The notes: generated from the sequence alone by a model not told the origin. A DNA stretch of 28,036 bases from DMER64 sp041652255 (GCA_041652255.1 JBAZHT010000020.1:1-28036), one strand, 5' to 3'. Counted from the stretch's first letter, positions 1 to 8,296 are shown. Numbers and translations: made by a program.

Positions 1-1065
1 CACCGCCCCGCCGATATTATCGTGCAGGCTTCCGGTCACCGATGACAAACAGGACGGGATGTCACTTACATACAAAACGCCCAGAAATGCAAAGATAAGG
101 GCTTCTTTGAAATTTACCGTAAGATCATCGGGAATATGGAAATTTACCTTTTCTGCCACCGCTGCCATACGCTCCATCAAATATCTATTGAAAGCCCCGC
201 CGCCTGTGACCAGCACCTTTGATCCGGGTCGTACGTGATAAGAGGTTTGTACGGCTATGTGTTCACAATACGTGGCCAGAATATCGTCCGTTGTCATCCC
301 GAACGAATCGATCAGCGGAAGTACCTGCCCTTCCACCCACTCCCTGCCCAGGGATTTTGGGCCGGTCTGCTCATAAAAAGGAAGTCGGTTAAGCGCATCC
401 AAAACCGTATGGTTCACGTTTCCTCGCCGGGCACGGTTCCCGTCTTTGTCATAATCCTCCCCTGTTTGCCGTGTATAATGGTTCAGGACGTAATTTACTG
501 CGGTAATATCATACGCCTTTCTTGTTCCGCCGGGTCCTTCGGAAGATATGTTGGAAAAACCGCCCAGGTTAAGGCAGTAATCAAAATCTCCAAACAGGTA
601 CCTGTCACCGACCGGGACCAGGGGAGCTCCCTGTCCGTGAAGTGCCACATCGGTAGTCCGGAAATCGCAGATCGCGGGAACGCCGCTTTCTGCAGCTATT
701 CCGGCACCGCTGCCTATCTGGCTTGTAAGCCGGATGGAAGGCTGGTGAAAGATCGTATGGCCGTGAGATGCCACCAATTGGGGTTTAACGTGGAATCTAT
801 CCATAAACGCTTTTACCTGCTCACCAAGGTATATGCCGTAATCGGAATGTAAGCGCGCGTATTCCAATGCTGTCATGGATTGTGCTGTTGCCAGGGCTTT
901 TTTGAGTTCCTCCGGATACGAGACTGCATCTGCACATGCTATCTTATAAGACCACGCTCTGTTTTTCAACGTAAAATGTGCCAGGCACAGATCCAGACCG
1001 TCCAGTGAAGTGCCGGACATAAGCCCCAGAGCAGTAATACCCTCTTGCGGATTAAAAGTTACCAT
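1..1065 (-). CDS. anmK: Anhydro-N-acetylmuramic acid kinase (AnmK), 3' end cut by window edge
   Basis: The reading frame is open from the ATG at 1065 down to base 1 (355 codons) and has no stop inside the window, so the last few residues are missing. Near the N-terminus it carries GLMSGTSLDGLD, the nucleotide-binding signature of the AnmK family, followed by ASHGHTIFHQP, LNLGGFSNIS and, near the end, LVTGGGAFN, all in family order. AnmK phosphorylates and opens 1,6-anhydro-MurNAc to give MurNAc-6-phosphate during recycling of cell-wall sugars in the cytoplasm. The family is usually about 355-385 residues, so little is lost. Its start overlaps the stop of the M23 peptidase gene by 7 nt, which implies translational coupling to a gene whose product acts on peptidoglycan. 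Identification is by recognised motifs and is firm. Confidence 0.93.
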   Translation of the reverse strand, partial: MVTFNPQEGITALGLMSGTSLDGLDLCLAHFTLKNRAWSYKIACADAVSYPEELKKALATAQSMTALEYARLHSDYGIYLGEQVKAFMDRFHVKPQLVASHGHTIFHQPSIRLTSQIGSGAGIAAESGVPAICDFRTTDVALHGQGAPLVPVGDRYLFGDFDYCLNLGGFSNISSEGPGGTRKAYDITAVNYVLNHYTRQTGEDYDKDGNRARRGNVNHTVLDALNRLPFYEQTGPKSLGREWVEGQVLPLIDSFGMTTDDILATYCEHIAVQTSYHVRPGSKVLVTGGGAFNRYLMERMAAVAEKVNFHIPDDLTVNFKEALIFAFLGVLYVSDIPSCLSSVTGSLHDNIGGAV

Positions 1066-2852
1066 ACGAATTCAGTATTATATTCTGTACTATTATTTTT
1101 CTGATCCACTACCAGTAAAGTGAGTTTATGTTTGATACCTTTTGAAATCCTCGAAGGATCAAACATACATGTAACACGTGAACGTTTTCCGTCGTATATG
1201 CCCAACACCCATTTTCCGTCAATGGTCAGGTTATAGGATCGTATTCCGGAACATTCATCTTTAATAGTGAAATAAACACTTCTGTGTCCACGAAGATCAG
1301 CCCCTTTTCCAAAAGAAGCACTCACTGAAGGAGGAATGGTATCCACATCTATCCGGAAACGTCCAAAGGCATTGCTTTGAAAAGAAACCATACTATCCCT
1401 GCAAACCCCGCCAACGGATCTCCAGAGGCGCGGATCGGCTGCCAACATATGGGGGTCACGCCCCTTGTCCGATTGACGCAAAACCACAACTTTTTCGTAA
1501 AGCGAATCGGGAACAGAAGCCGGGACTTTCCATTGAACCTGCATGGGTAAATGTAGCGGTTCTTCCGCACTATGCAGACACCACTCCAGTGAATCCACAC
1601 GTGTGGCCCGGAACATGATGTCTTTATACAAAGCCCTTCCCGGAATTTTTATATTGACATCCCTGGTTGTCATAACATTAGTCGTATCCCAAGAAAAACG
1701 CTGTTCGTATTCTTCCGGCAATCCGGGTGTTTGCAAAATGGCATGCATTTGGGCCCTGTTAGCCACCAGGATATCCATTCCGCTCTTTTTTCTGACAGTA
1801 AAACTGCGTTTAGCCGTGTTTCCGGCACCGTCATGTATTAATATGGACAGTATGTGATCAAGGGTGTCGTTTAAAGAGAACAACCCCCTGGAGGGAGCTT
1901 CAATACGGTTTTCTGTCATCACGTTGCCCGGTTCCACCCATGTTTTGAGCAAACTATTTCCGTTCGTGGTCCGTTCCGGATAATAGACCAGGGATAATAT
2001 GTACCTGGTATGTTCCAGGGGAAGGTCCCGGTTAAAATACCTGTAAACACACGTTGTATCCAGGAATACCTCCCATTTTTCTATACCCATCCGCGACCAG
2101 GTGTTGTTCATCCGGTCTATGGCATCTACGGCCACAAAAAAGGTATCAGCCACATTAACGGCAACGTGATTCCTGTTCCCTGTAAAACCGGTTGTCAGGC
2201 GCGTTTGGGCGATCCCTTCCGGATCGGTACTGTAACCGTAAAACTGTATGGTCCTGAATTCCGGCGGCAAAGTGTCCTCAAACTCATAAACGCCATGACG
2301 GATCAGGTTGGCAGTGATATGAGAAGCTGACAAAAGGGAATCCCTGTAACGGATCTCAAAATGCAAATGCGGACCTGCCGAATCCCCCGAATTTCCAGCC
2401 CTGCCTATTTGTTGTCCCTTATGTACGGGGAACCTTTCAGGAGGGCAATCCAGCGCTATACCGAACTGTTGTCCGGCGTATTGCTCTTCTTCCACATAGT
2501 CAGCAATGTCCGGGGCAAATGATTCCAGGTGTCCGTAAAGCGAAACGGTTCCGTTGGGGTGGGTGATCTGCAATGCATTCCCGTATCCTCCGGGAGAAAC
2601 AGTAATCCTGGAAACATAGCCATCTGCAACTGCATAAACGGGAGTTCCGGAAACACTGCCTACTCGAAAATCATAGCCTGTATGAAAATGGGTAGCACGA
2701 AACTCACCCATACTCCCGCTTAAAGTAAGCGGTTTTATGGCCAGGGGGGAAGCGTAATAGCCTGCCAGATCTTTTTCCTGCGCCCAAAGTGATACAAAAA
2801 CGAAACCGAATGCTATAATGAGCACCGGTATGCGTTTCAAACGAGAGACCAT
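1059..2852 (-). CDS. Secreted M23-family metallopeptidase with long C-terminal region
   Basis: This is a LytM/M23 peptidoglycan endopeptidase of 597 residues from the ATG at 2852 (a GTG one codon upstream would give 598). The hydrophobic stretch at about residues 8-25, followed by Gln-Glu, looks like a signal peptide. Numbering from the GTG, the zinc motifs are H58-TGY-D62 and H163-L-H165 within GPHLHFE, so the catalytic core (about 45-175) is intact. About 400 residues follow with no recognised catalytic motif; they contain segments such as DIPPSVSASF and DECSGIRSYNL that look like beta-rich Ig-like domains, possibly for wall or membrane attachment. The dnaJ stop and this ATG share bases (TGATG), and the anmK start lies inside its end, so it sits in the middle of a coupled operon. 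It could act in cell-wall remodelling or cell separation; which bond it cuts cannot be told. Confidence 0.9.
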   Translation of the reverse strand: MVSRLKRIPVLIIAFGFVFVSLWAQEKDLAGYYASPLAIKPLTLSGSMGEFRATHFHTGYDFRVGSVSGTPVYAVADGYVSRITVSPGGYGNALQITHPNGTVSLYGHLESFAPDIADYVEEEQYAGQQFGIALDCPPERFPVHKGQQIGRAGNSGDSAGPHLHFEIRYRDSLLSASHITANLIRHGVYEFEDTLPPEFRTIQFYGYSTDPEGIAQTRLTTGFTGNRNHVAVNVADTFFVAVDAIDRMNNTWSRMGIEKWEVFLDTTCVYRYFNRDLPLEHTRYILSLVYYPERTTNGNSLLKTWVEPGNVMTENRIEAPSRGLFSLNDTLDHILSILIHDGAGNTAKRSFTVRKKSGMDILVANRAQMHAILQTPGLPEEYEQRFSWDTTNVMTTRDVNIKIPGRALYKDIMFRATRVDSLEWCLHSAEEPLHLPMQVQWKVPASVPDSLYEKVVVLRQSDKGRDPHMLAADPRLWRSVGGVCRDSMVSFQSNAFGRFRIDVDTIPPSVSASFGKGADLRGHRSVYFTIKDECSGIRSYNLTIDGKWVLGIYDGKRSRVTCMFDPSRISKGIKHKLTLLVVDQKNNSTEYNTEFVW

Positions 2853-4018
2853 CACGAAAACATTTTTTTCATCCGGTCAAAGAAATTTCTTTCTTCTTTG
2901 TTGGGATTAGGAGCAAAGTTAGGGGAATCCTTCAGTTTGGAAAACAATTCTTTTTCTTCCTTGCTGAGTTTCTTTGGAGTCCATAATTGCACAAATACCA
3001 GCAGATCGCCGGTCCCGTAACCGTTCACATCGGGAAGTCCTTTGCCCCTGAGGCGCAATATGCGACCGCTTTGCGTTCCGGGATCCACTTTAATTTTGAC
3101 TTTACCGTCAATGGTCGGAATTTCCACATCATCTCCCAAGGCTGCCTGAGCATAGGATACAAACAAGGTATAGATCAGATCGTGGCCGTCCCTCTGCAAT
3201 TCGGGATGCGGTTCTTCTTCGATCACTACCAGCAGATTGCCATTCACCCCGCCGCGTTTGGGCGCATTCCCTTTCCCGCTGATGGTCAGCTGCATTCCTT
3301 CTTCCACGCCTTTTGGAATGGAGAACGATATTTCCTCGGCTTCCTTGACCACACCTTCGCCTTTACAAACCGGACACGGATTCACAATGATCTTTCCTTC
3401 CCCGTGACAGGCAGGACAGGGGCTGGAACTCTGCATTTGTCCCAGAAACGTATGGGTAATCCGGGTAAAGACCCCCGATCCGTTACAAGTGGGACACGTT
3501 TTCGTATCCGACTCGGAAACAGCTCCTTTCCCGCCGCAATGATTGCACGTTTTAAGTTTGTTGATCTTGACTACCTTATTGGTACCGTAAGCGATTTCTT
3601 TCAATGTCAGCTTTACGCGAATGCGTATGTCTGAACCCCGACGTACCCCCCGCCTGGGATTGGAACGTCCGCCGAACGCACTTCCGAAGGGACTTCCGCC
3701 AAAAGCCTCACCGAATATATCCCCAAAACGGGAAAAAATATCGTCCATGGTAAAACCTCCGGGGAACCCGCCGGGTCCGCCTGCTCCCATTCCGTCTACG
3801 CCGGCATGACCAAACTGGTCGTACCTGGATTTTTTTGACGGATCGCTCAGTACGTCATAAGCCTCGGCAGCCTCCTTGAATTTATCCTCCATGGTTTTAT
3901 CTCCCGGATTTTTATCGGGATGGTATTGCAGGGCTTTTTTGCGGTACGCTTTTTTTATTTCCTCGGCAGATGCGTTTTTATCTACTCCCAGAACCTCGTA
4001 ATAATCTCTTTTGGCCAT
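2852..4018 (-). CDS. dnaJ: Chaperone protein DnaJ (Hsp40)
   Basis: The 388-residue product has the full class I DnaJ layout. The J domain (1-70) has HPD at 33-35. A Gly/Phe-rich linker follows (about 75-115). Four zinc-finger repeats are visible as CNHCGGKG, CPTCNGSG, CPACHGEG and CPVCKGEG. The C-terminal substrate-binding region contains GRILRLRGKGLP. DnaJ stimulates the DnaK ATPase and delivers unfolded proteins to it. It lies 8 nt downstream of grpE and its TGA overlaps the start of the M23 peptidase gene. All four CxxCxGxG repeats are present, so no activity should be missing. Confidence 0.98.
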   Translation of the reverse strand: MAKRDYYEVLGVDKNASAEEIKKAYRKKALQYHPDKNPGDKTMEDKFKEAAEAYDVLSDPSKKSRYDQFGHAGVDGMGAGGPGGFPGGFTMDDIFSRFGDIFGEAFGGSPFGSAFGGRSNPRRGVRRGSDIRIRVKLTLKEIAYGTNKVVKINKLKTCNHCGGKGAVSESDTKTCPTCNGSGVFTRITHTFLGQMQSSSPCPACHGEGKIIVNPCPVCKGEGVVKEAEEISFSIPKGVEEGMQLTISGKGNAPKRGGVNGNLLVVIEEEPHPELQRDGHDLIYTLFVSYAQAALGDDVEIPTIDGKVKIKVDPGTQSGRILRLRGKGLPDVNGYGTGDLLVFVQLWTPKKLSKEEKELFSKLKDSPNFAPNPNKEERNFFDRMKKMFS

Positions 4019-4026
4019 AATGCTGT

Positions 4027-4626
4027 CTATTCGCCCACTACTACGTTAGCGAACCTGATTACTTTTCCGTTAAGTGTATATCCTTCCAATGCCACCTCAA
4101 TGATCTTTCCTTTCATCTTTTTTTCTTTAACAGGCACTTTGGCTATGGCACAATGAAAGTCCGTGTCCAGGGACTTTCCTTTGGCTTCTATGATCTGCAG
4201 CCCTTTTCCCTGTAAAAAGGTAAGGAGCTTGTTGTAGATCAGCCGGACACCTTCCACGGAATGCGGATCTGCATTTTCCAGCTGTTCCAGAGTGGAAAGC
4301 GCTCGCTGGCAATCATCCAGCACGGGCAGCATCCCTTTGATCACCTCTTCGGAAGCTGTCAAAACAAGTTCCAGCCGTTCCCTGGCCGTGCGCTTCCGGT
4401 AATTGTCAAACTCGGCCTGTAGGCGCAACAGTCTGTCGTTTGTCTCATCCAGTTTTTTCTGCAAACCGGATTCCTGTTGAGACTCTTCTGCCTGCTGAGG
4501 CTCTTCTGCCTGCTGAGGCTCTTCTGCTTGTTGTGACTCCTGCTGTTGCTCCTGCTGTTGCTGTTCTAAATGATCAACATCAGGCCCGTTATGGGCCTGA
4601 TGTTTCTTTGTCTTTGTTTCAGCCAT
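4027..4626 (-). CDS. grpE: Nucleotide exchange factor GrpE
   Basis: This 199-residue GrpE releases ADP from DnaK. The family core is visible: a coiled-coil helix (about 55-90, with LRLQAEFDNYRKRTARE), then VLDDCQRAL, and the C-terminal beta domain ending GYTLNGKVIRFANVVV. The N-terminus (about 20-52) is an unusually Gln/Glu-rich low-complexity stretch with repeats of EEPQQA, presumably disordered. The start lies 1 nt after the dnaK stop, and an AGGAGG 9 nt upstream of the ATG is formed by the last Glu-Glu-Val codons of dnaK. This is a clear Shine-Dalgarno in a phylum that often lacks one, and it supports coupled translation. Confidence 0.96.
   Translation of the reverse strand: MAETKTKKHQAHNGPDVDHLEQQQQEQQQESQQAEEPQQAEEPQQAEESQQESGLQKKLDETNDRLLRLQAEFDNYRKRTARERLELVLTASEEVIKGMLPVLDDCQRALSTLEQLENADPHSVEGVRLIYNKLLTFLQGKGLQIIEAKGKSLDTDFHCAIAKVPVKEKKMKGKIIEVALEGYTLNGKVIRFANVVVGE
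4471..4569 (-). repeat. Tandem Gln/Glu-coding repeat inside grpE
   Basis: About two and a half copies of an 18-bp unit encode EEPQQA, EEPQQA, EESQQ, flanked by CAG/CAA-type runs coding QQQQEQQQ. Units differ by only a few bases, so copy number could change by slippage in steps of 6 residues without breaking the frame. It lies in the disordered N-terminal tail of GrpE. Confidence 0.8.
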
Positions 4627-4627
4627 T

Positions 4628-6562
4628 TTATTTTACCTCCTCAAAATCTACATCCTTTACTTCTCCTTCGTCATTGCCTGAATCACTGCCACCGTTTCCG
4701 GGCTGCTGCCCTTCAAACGGAGGTTGCTGTTGCTGTTGCTGTCCCTGACCAGATGCCTGAGAAGCTTTGTACATTTCCTCGGATGCGGCATGCCAGGCTT
4801 TGTTCATGGCCTCCAGGGCGCTGTCAATAGCTGTAAGATCCTGCGATTTATGAGCTTTTTTGAGATTTTCCAAAGCTTCTTCAATAGGCGCTTTTTTGTC
4901 TGCAGGCAATTTATCACCGTATTCCTTCAACTGTTTCTCTGTTTGGAAGATCAGGCTATCGGCTTCGTTGATCTTATCTATACGTTCTTTCTCCTTTTTA
5001 TCGGCATCTTCATTGGCTTTTGCCTCGTCCCTCATTTTTTTGATCTCATCTTCGGTAAGGCCCGAGGAAGCTTCAATACGGATCTTTTGTTCTTTCCCGG
5101 TTCCCTTATCTTTTGCCGAGACATTCAAAATACCGTTGGCATCTATGTCGAAAGAAACTTCTATTTGAGGAACTCCGCGGGGAGCAGGAGCTATTCCGTC
5201 CAGATGGAACCGTCCGATGGTCTTGTTGTCCCTGGCCAGGGGACGTTCCCCCTGCAAGACATGGATCTCAACCGAAGGCTGATTGTCGCTGGCAGTGGAA
5301 AACACCTGTGATTTTTTGGTAGGTATGGTGGTGTTGGCTTCAATCAATTTTGTCATCACACCACCCAGGGTTTCAATACCCAGGCTCAGCGGTGTAACAT
5401 CAAGCAACAAAACGTCTTTCACATCACCTGAAAGTACACCGCCCTGTATGGCTGCACCCACGGCAACCACTTCGTCCGGATTGACGCTCTTGTTAGGGGT
5501 TTTTCCAAAAAATTTATGTACAAGCTGCTGAATTACCGGAATACGTGTTGAACCACCCACCAATATTACGTCATCAATATCCGAAGCCTTCAAACCGGCA
5601 TCCGACAAGGCTTTTTTGCAAGGCTCCATGGTACGTTGTACCAGGTTGTCTATCAATTGTTCGAATTTCGCCCTTGACAAAGTTTTTACAAGGTGTTTGG
5701 GAACACCGTCAACGGGCATGATATAAGGCAGATTGATCTCTGTGGAATTCTGACTGGAGAGTTCGATCTTGGCTTTTTCGGCCGCTTCTTTCAGACGTTG
5801 CAAAGCCATGGGATCTTTACGCAGGTCCAGTCCGCTGTTGTCAGAAGCAAATTCTTCTGCCAGCCAGTCGATCACGGCCTGGTCAAAATCATCACCGCCA
5901 AGGTGCGTGTCCCCGTTGGTGGATTTTACTTCAAATACACCGTCTCCCAGTTCCAGGATGGAAATATCAAAAGTACCGCCACCCAGATCGTATACGGCTA
6001 CCTTCATGTCTTTGTTCATCTTGTCCAGGCCATAAGCCAATGCAGCCGCAGTAGGTTCATTGATTATACGACGCACTTTCAAACCGGCAATTTCTCCGGC
6101 TTCCTTGGTGGCCTGACGTTGTGAATCACTGAAATATGCAGGAACGGTTATCACAGCTTCGGTCACTTCCTGTCCCAAAAAATCTTCTGCCGTCTTTTTC
6201 ATTTTCTGCAGTACCATGGCAGAAATCTCCTGGGGTGTATATAAACGCTCGTCAATTTTCACCCGGGGTGTGTTGTTGTCTCCCTTTTCCACAACATAAG
6301 TTACCCTGTTGCGTTCCAGGGCTACTTTATCGAATGTTTCCCCCATAAAACGCTTGATAGAATAAATGGTTCTGTGGGGATTTGTAATAGCCTGACGTTT
6401 GGCCGGATCACCAATCTTACGTTCTCCGTTGTCCGCAAAGGCGACAACCGATGGAGTAGTCCGTTTGCCTTCCGAATTAATGATAACAACCGGTTCGTTC
6501 CCTTCCATAACGGCAACGCACGAGTTGGTGGTTCCCAAGTCTATACCAATAATTTTTCCCAT
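4628..6562 (-). CDS. dnaK: Chaperone protein DnaK (Hsp70)
   Basis: The 644-residue Hsp70 opens with MGKIIGIDLGTTNSCVAVMEG. It contains the ATPase signatures VYDLGGGTFDIS and VILVGGSTRIP, the interdomain linker DVLLLDVTPLSLG and a complete substrate-binding domain. The C-terminal lid ends in a low-complexity tail with a run of Gln (GQGQQQQQQPP) and finishes VKDVDFEEVK, resembling the usual acidic DnaK terminus. DnaK binds and refolds proteins in an ATP-driven cycle with DnaJ and GrpE, both encoded directly downstream. No hrcA gene is seen in the window. The upstream region lacks an obvious TAnnTTTG box but has a sigma54-like element at 6608-6626. Confidence 0.99.
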   Translation of the reverse strand: MGKIIGIDLGTTNSCVAVMEGNEPVVIINSEGKRTTPSVVAFADNGERKIGDPAKRQAITNPHRTIYSIKRFMGETFDKVALERNRVTYVVEKGDNNTPRVKIDERLYTPQEISAMVLQKMKKTAEDFLGQEVTEAVITVPAYFSDSQRQATKEAGEIAGLKVRRIINEPTAAALAYGLDKMNKDMKVAVYDLGGGTFDISILELGDGVFEVKSTNGDTHLGGDDFDQAVIDWLAEEFASDNSGLDLRKDPMALQRLKEAAEKAKIELSSQNSTEINLPYIMPVDGVPKHLVKTLSRAKFEQLIDNLVQRTMEPCKKALSDAGLKASDIDDVILVGGSTRIPVIQQLVHKFFGKTPNKSVNPDEVVAVGAAIQGGVLSGDVKDVLLLDVTPLSLGIETLGGVMTKLIEANTTIPTKKSQVFSTASDNQPSVEIHVLQGERPLARDNKTIGRFHLDGIAPAPRGVPQIEVSFDIDANGILNVSAKDKGTGKEQKIRIEASSGLTEDEIKKMRDEAKANEDADKKEKERIDKINEADSLIFQTEKQLKEYGDKLPADKKAPIEEALENLKKAHKSQDLTAIDSALEAMNKAWHAASEEMYKASQASGQGQQQQQQPPFEGQQPGNGGSDSGNDEGEVKDVDFEEVK

Positions 6563-6607
6563 AATACTATTTTTAATATTTAATAATTCCCGAATTCTGT
6601 CCTGACT

Positions 6608-6626
6608 TGCTCAATAGTTATGCCAA
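6608..6626 (-). promoter_or_regulatory. Sigma54-like -24/-12 element upstream of dnaK
   Basis: Read on the minus strand the sequence is TTGGCATAACTATTGAGCA. Against the sigma54 consensus TGGCAC-N5-TTGCW, the TTGGCA half is exact and the spacing from GG to the second dinucleotide is the required 10 nt, but that dinucleotide is GA rather than GC. It is about 45-60 nt upstream of the dnaK ATG. Two direct copies of GTCAGGA (6600-6606 and 6635-6641) flank it. No TAnnTTTG box was found here. Match and position are seen; use by sigma54 is inference. Confidence 0.35.
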
Positions 6627-6665
6627 AAGAGATTTCCTGACAGGTTGGCAGTTTGAAGGAATGAT

Positions 6666-6673
6666 TATCTTTG
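6666..6673 (+). promoter_or_regulatory. -7 box (TATCTTTG) for the pseudouridine synthase gene
   Basis: This is an exact match to the Bacteroidota -7 consensus TAnnTTTG, with a TTG 18 nt upstream (6645-6647) as a possible -33. Only 5 nt separate it from the ATG at 6679, which decides the start choice and predicts a transcript with almost no leader. Confidence 0.65.
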
Positions 6674-6678
6674 TCACT

Positions 6679-7377
6679 ATGTCATATCTAGCAGACACCC
6701 CTATCGCACAACGCATCCTTTACGAAGACAACCACCTTCTTGTAGTGAGTAAACTTCCCGGAGAGATCGTACAGGGAGACAAGACCGGTGACACGCCCCT
6801 GAGTGAAATTTTAAAAGCTTATATTAAGGAAAGAGACCTGAAACCGGGCAATGTATTCATGGGTGTACCCCACCGCCTGGACCGGCCCGTGAGCGGCATC
6901 TGCATTTTTGCAAAAACATCCAAAGCACTGGAACGCCTTAACCATATGTTCCGCCAGGGGGAAGTACATAAAACCTACCTGGCATTGGTTTCCAAAAGAC
7001 CTCCGGCAGACAGCGCCCTGCTTACACACTATATTACCCGTAATGAAAAACAAAACAAATCATACGCCCGGGAAACCCCTGCAGAAGGAGCCCGCGAAGC
7101 CAGATTACGTTACAGGTACCTGGAAAGCACCCATAAGTACCACCTGCTGGAAATTGAGCTGTTTACGGGCAGACACCACCAGATCCGTTGCCAGTTAGCG
7201 GCCATAGGTTGTCCCATTAAAGGAGACCTTAAATACGGGGCCCGCCGTTCCAATCCCGACGGTAGCATTTCCCTGCACGCCCACCGTGTAGCCCTGGATC
7301 ATCCTGTTAAAAAAAAACCGCTTGTGATCACAGCCCCCTGGGATCCTTTTAAAATAAGACCTCTGGAAGTTCAATAG
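6679..7377 (+). CDS. RluA-family RNA pseudouridine synthase
   Basis: From the ATG at 6679 the product is 232 residues. The family signature HRLDRPVSG lies at 65-73, with the catalytic Asp at 68, and the downstream core motifs KTYLALV and ELFTGRHHQIRCQL are intact. RluA-type enzymes isomerise uridine to pseudouridine in rRNA or tRNA. No N-terminal S4 domain is present, unlike RluC/RluD, so the substrate is not predictable. The frame extends upstream to 6607, but the -7 box at 6666-6673 would then lie inside the gene; the family start near ILYEDNHLLVV also favours 6679. It is transcribed divergently from dnaK. Confidence 0.9.
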   Translation: MSYLADTPIAQRILYEDNHLLVVSKLPGEIVQGDKTGDTPLSEILKAYIKERDLKPGNVFMGVPHRLDRPVSGICIFAKTSKALERLNHMFRQGEVHKTYLALVSKRPPADSALLTHYITRNEKQNKSYARETPAEGAREARLRYRYLESTHKYHLLEIELFTGRHHQIRCQLAAIGCPIKGDLKYGARRSNPDGSISLHAHRVALDHPVKKKPLVITAPWDPFKIRPLEVQ

Positions 7378-7428
7378 TATTTCCAAAATTTCCGATCCCC
7401 TCTACCTATCGTGAAAAACATACAATTA

Positions 7429-7460
7429 TTTGTTTTTCAGTAAAATAATATGTATATTTC
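7429..7460 (+). promoter_or_regulatory. Candidate -33/-7 promoter for first FISUMP lipoprotein
   Basis: TTTG at 7429-7432 is followed after 20 nt by TATATTTC at 7453-7460, one base off TAnnTTTG. This is the spacing expected for the Bacteroidota primary sigma factor. It ends 25 nt before the ATG at 7486 and argues against the upstream in-frame ATG at 7450, which would lie within the promoter. Confidence 0.5.
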
Positions 7461-7485
7461 TTCCCTTAAACAACACGTAAAGGCC

Positions 7486-8196
7486 ATGAAAAAAACAAAC
7501 TTATTCAGGTTGTCATTGGTCATCCCGCTTGGACTGATTCTGTTCCTTACATCTGCATGTCACAAAAAGGATAACGGTGACATTGTTTCAGACGTCACTG
7601 ATTTTGACGGGAATGTTTATAGAACAATAACCATCGGGACCCAGGTTTGGATGAAAGAAAACCTAAAAGTGACTCATTACCGCAACGGCATTTCCATACC
7701 ACAGGTTACCGGTTCTGATAATTGGAGCAATCTATCCACACCTGCCTATTGCAGTTATGATAATAATCCCGCAAACATGGTAGTATACGGTTGCCTTTAC
7801 AACTGGTATGCCGTGAATTTTGAAAGTGACGGAATAAAAGTTCTTTGTCCGGAAGGTTGGCATGTGCCTGACAAAAATGAGTGGACAACACTCATAGATT
7901 ATTTTGGTGGCCAGGAAGTTGCCGGTGGCAACATGAAAGAAGCAGGAACCAGTCATTGGTTAGATCCCAACTCCGGGGCAACCAACCAAAATGGATTTTC
8001 GGCCCTACCTGGCGGCTACCGTTTCGCAACAGATGGTTTGTTCTATCTCATTGAAAAAACTGGATGCTGGTGGAGCAGTACCCCCAATGATATGAACGAG
8101 GCCTGGTTTGCACAGGCCATATTCAACAATACCCACGCTCCACAATATTATTACCACAAGCGGCACGGGTATTCAGTACGTTGTATTAAAGATTAA
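7486..8196 (+). CDS. FISUMP-domain lipoprotein (Fibrobacter succinogenes major paralogous domain type)
   Basis: The product has 236 residues from 7486. A lipoprotein signal peptide ends in FLTSAC with the lipid-accepting Cys at 25, followed by a charged HKKDNGD tether. The rest matches the FISUMP pattern: D-x-DGN-Y-T-I-x-IGTQVWMKENLKVTHYRNG, then YNWYAV, LCPEGWHVP-x-x-x-EW, GFSALPGGYR, WWSST and C-terminal YSVRCIKD. Such proteins are surface or periplasmic lipoproteins of unknown role, often present as many paralogs in Bacteroidota and Fibrobacteres. A second copy follows after 4 nt. The Met at 7450 is in frame but would add 12 residues ahead of a normal signal peptide, so it is not preferred. 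Confidence 0.88.
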   Translation: MKKTNLFRLSLVIPLGLILFLTSACHKKDNGDIVSDVTDFDGNVYRTITIGTQVWMKENLKVTHYRNGISIPQVTGSDNWSNLSTPAYCSYDNNPANMVVYGCLYNWYAVNFESDGIKVLCPEGWHVPDKNEWTTLIDYFGGQEVAGGNMKEAGTSHWLDPNSGATNQNGFSALPGGYRFATDGLFYLIEKTGCWWSSTPNDMNEAWFAQAIFNNTHAPQYYYHKRHGYSVRCIKD

Positions 8197-8296
8197 CATC
8201 ATGAAAAACCCCGGATTATTCAGGTTGTCATTGGTCATCCCCCTTGGCCTGATTCTGTTCCTTGCATCTGCATGTCACAAAAAGGATAACGGTGAC
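7501..8296 (+). repeat. Near-identical 81-bp leader repeat in the two FISUMP genes
   Basis: Bases 7501-7581 and 8216-8296 match with only 3 mismatches by direct reading. They encode the signal peptide, lipobox and KKDNGD tether of both genes. Identity falls abruptly after the tether, where the mature domains differ at most positions. The entry spans both arms; the intervening bases are not part of the repeat. Confidence 0.9.

Noticed and set aside
235..852. 205-residue plus-strand open frame
   Set aside because: It is antisense to anmK, whose frame has clear family motifs; the plus-strand translation has no recognisable motif and no promoter.
2987..3634. 215-residue plus-strand frame opposite dnaJ
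   Set aside because: Antisense shadow of a fully conserved chaperone gene; the translation shows no family features.
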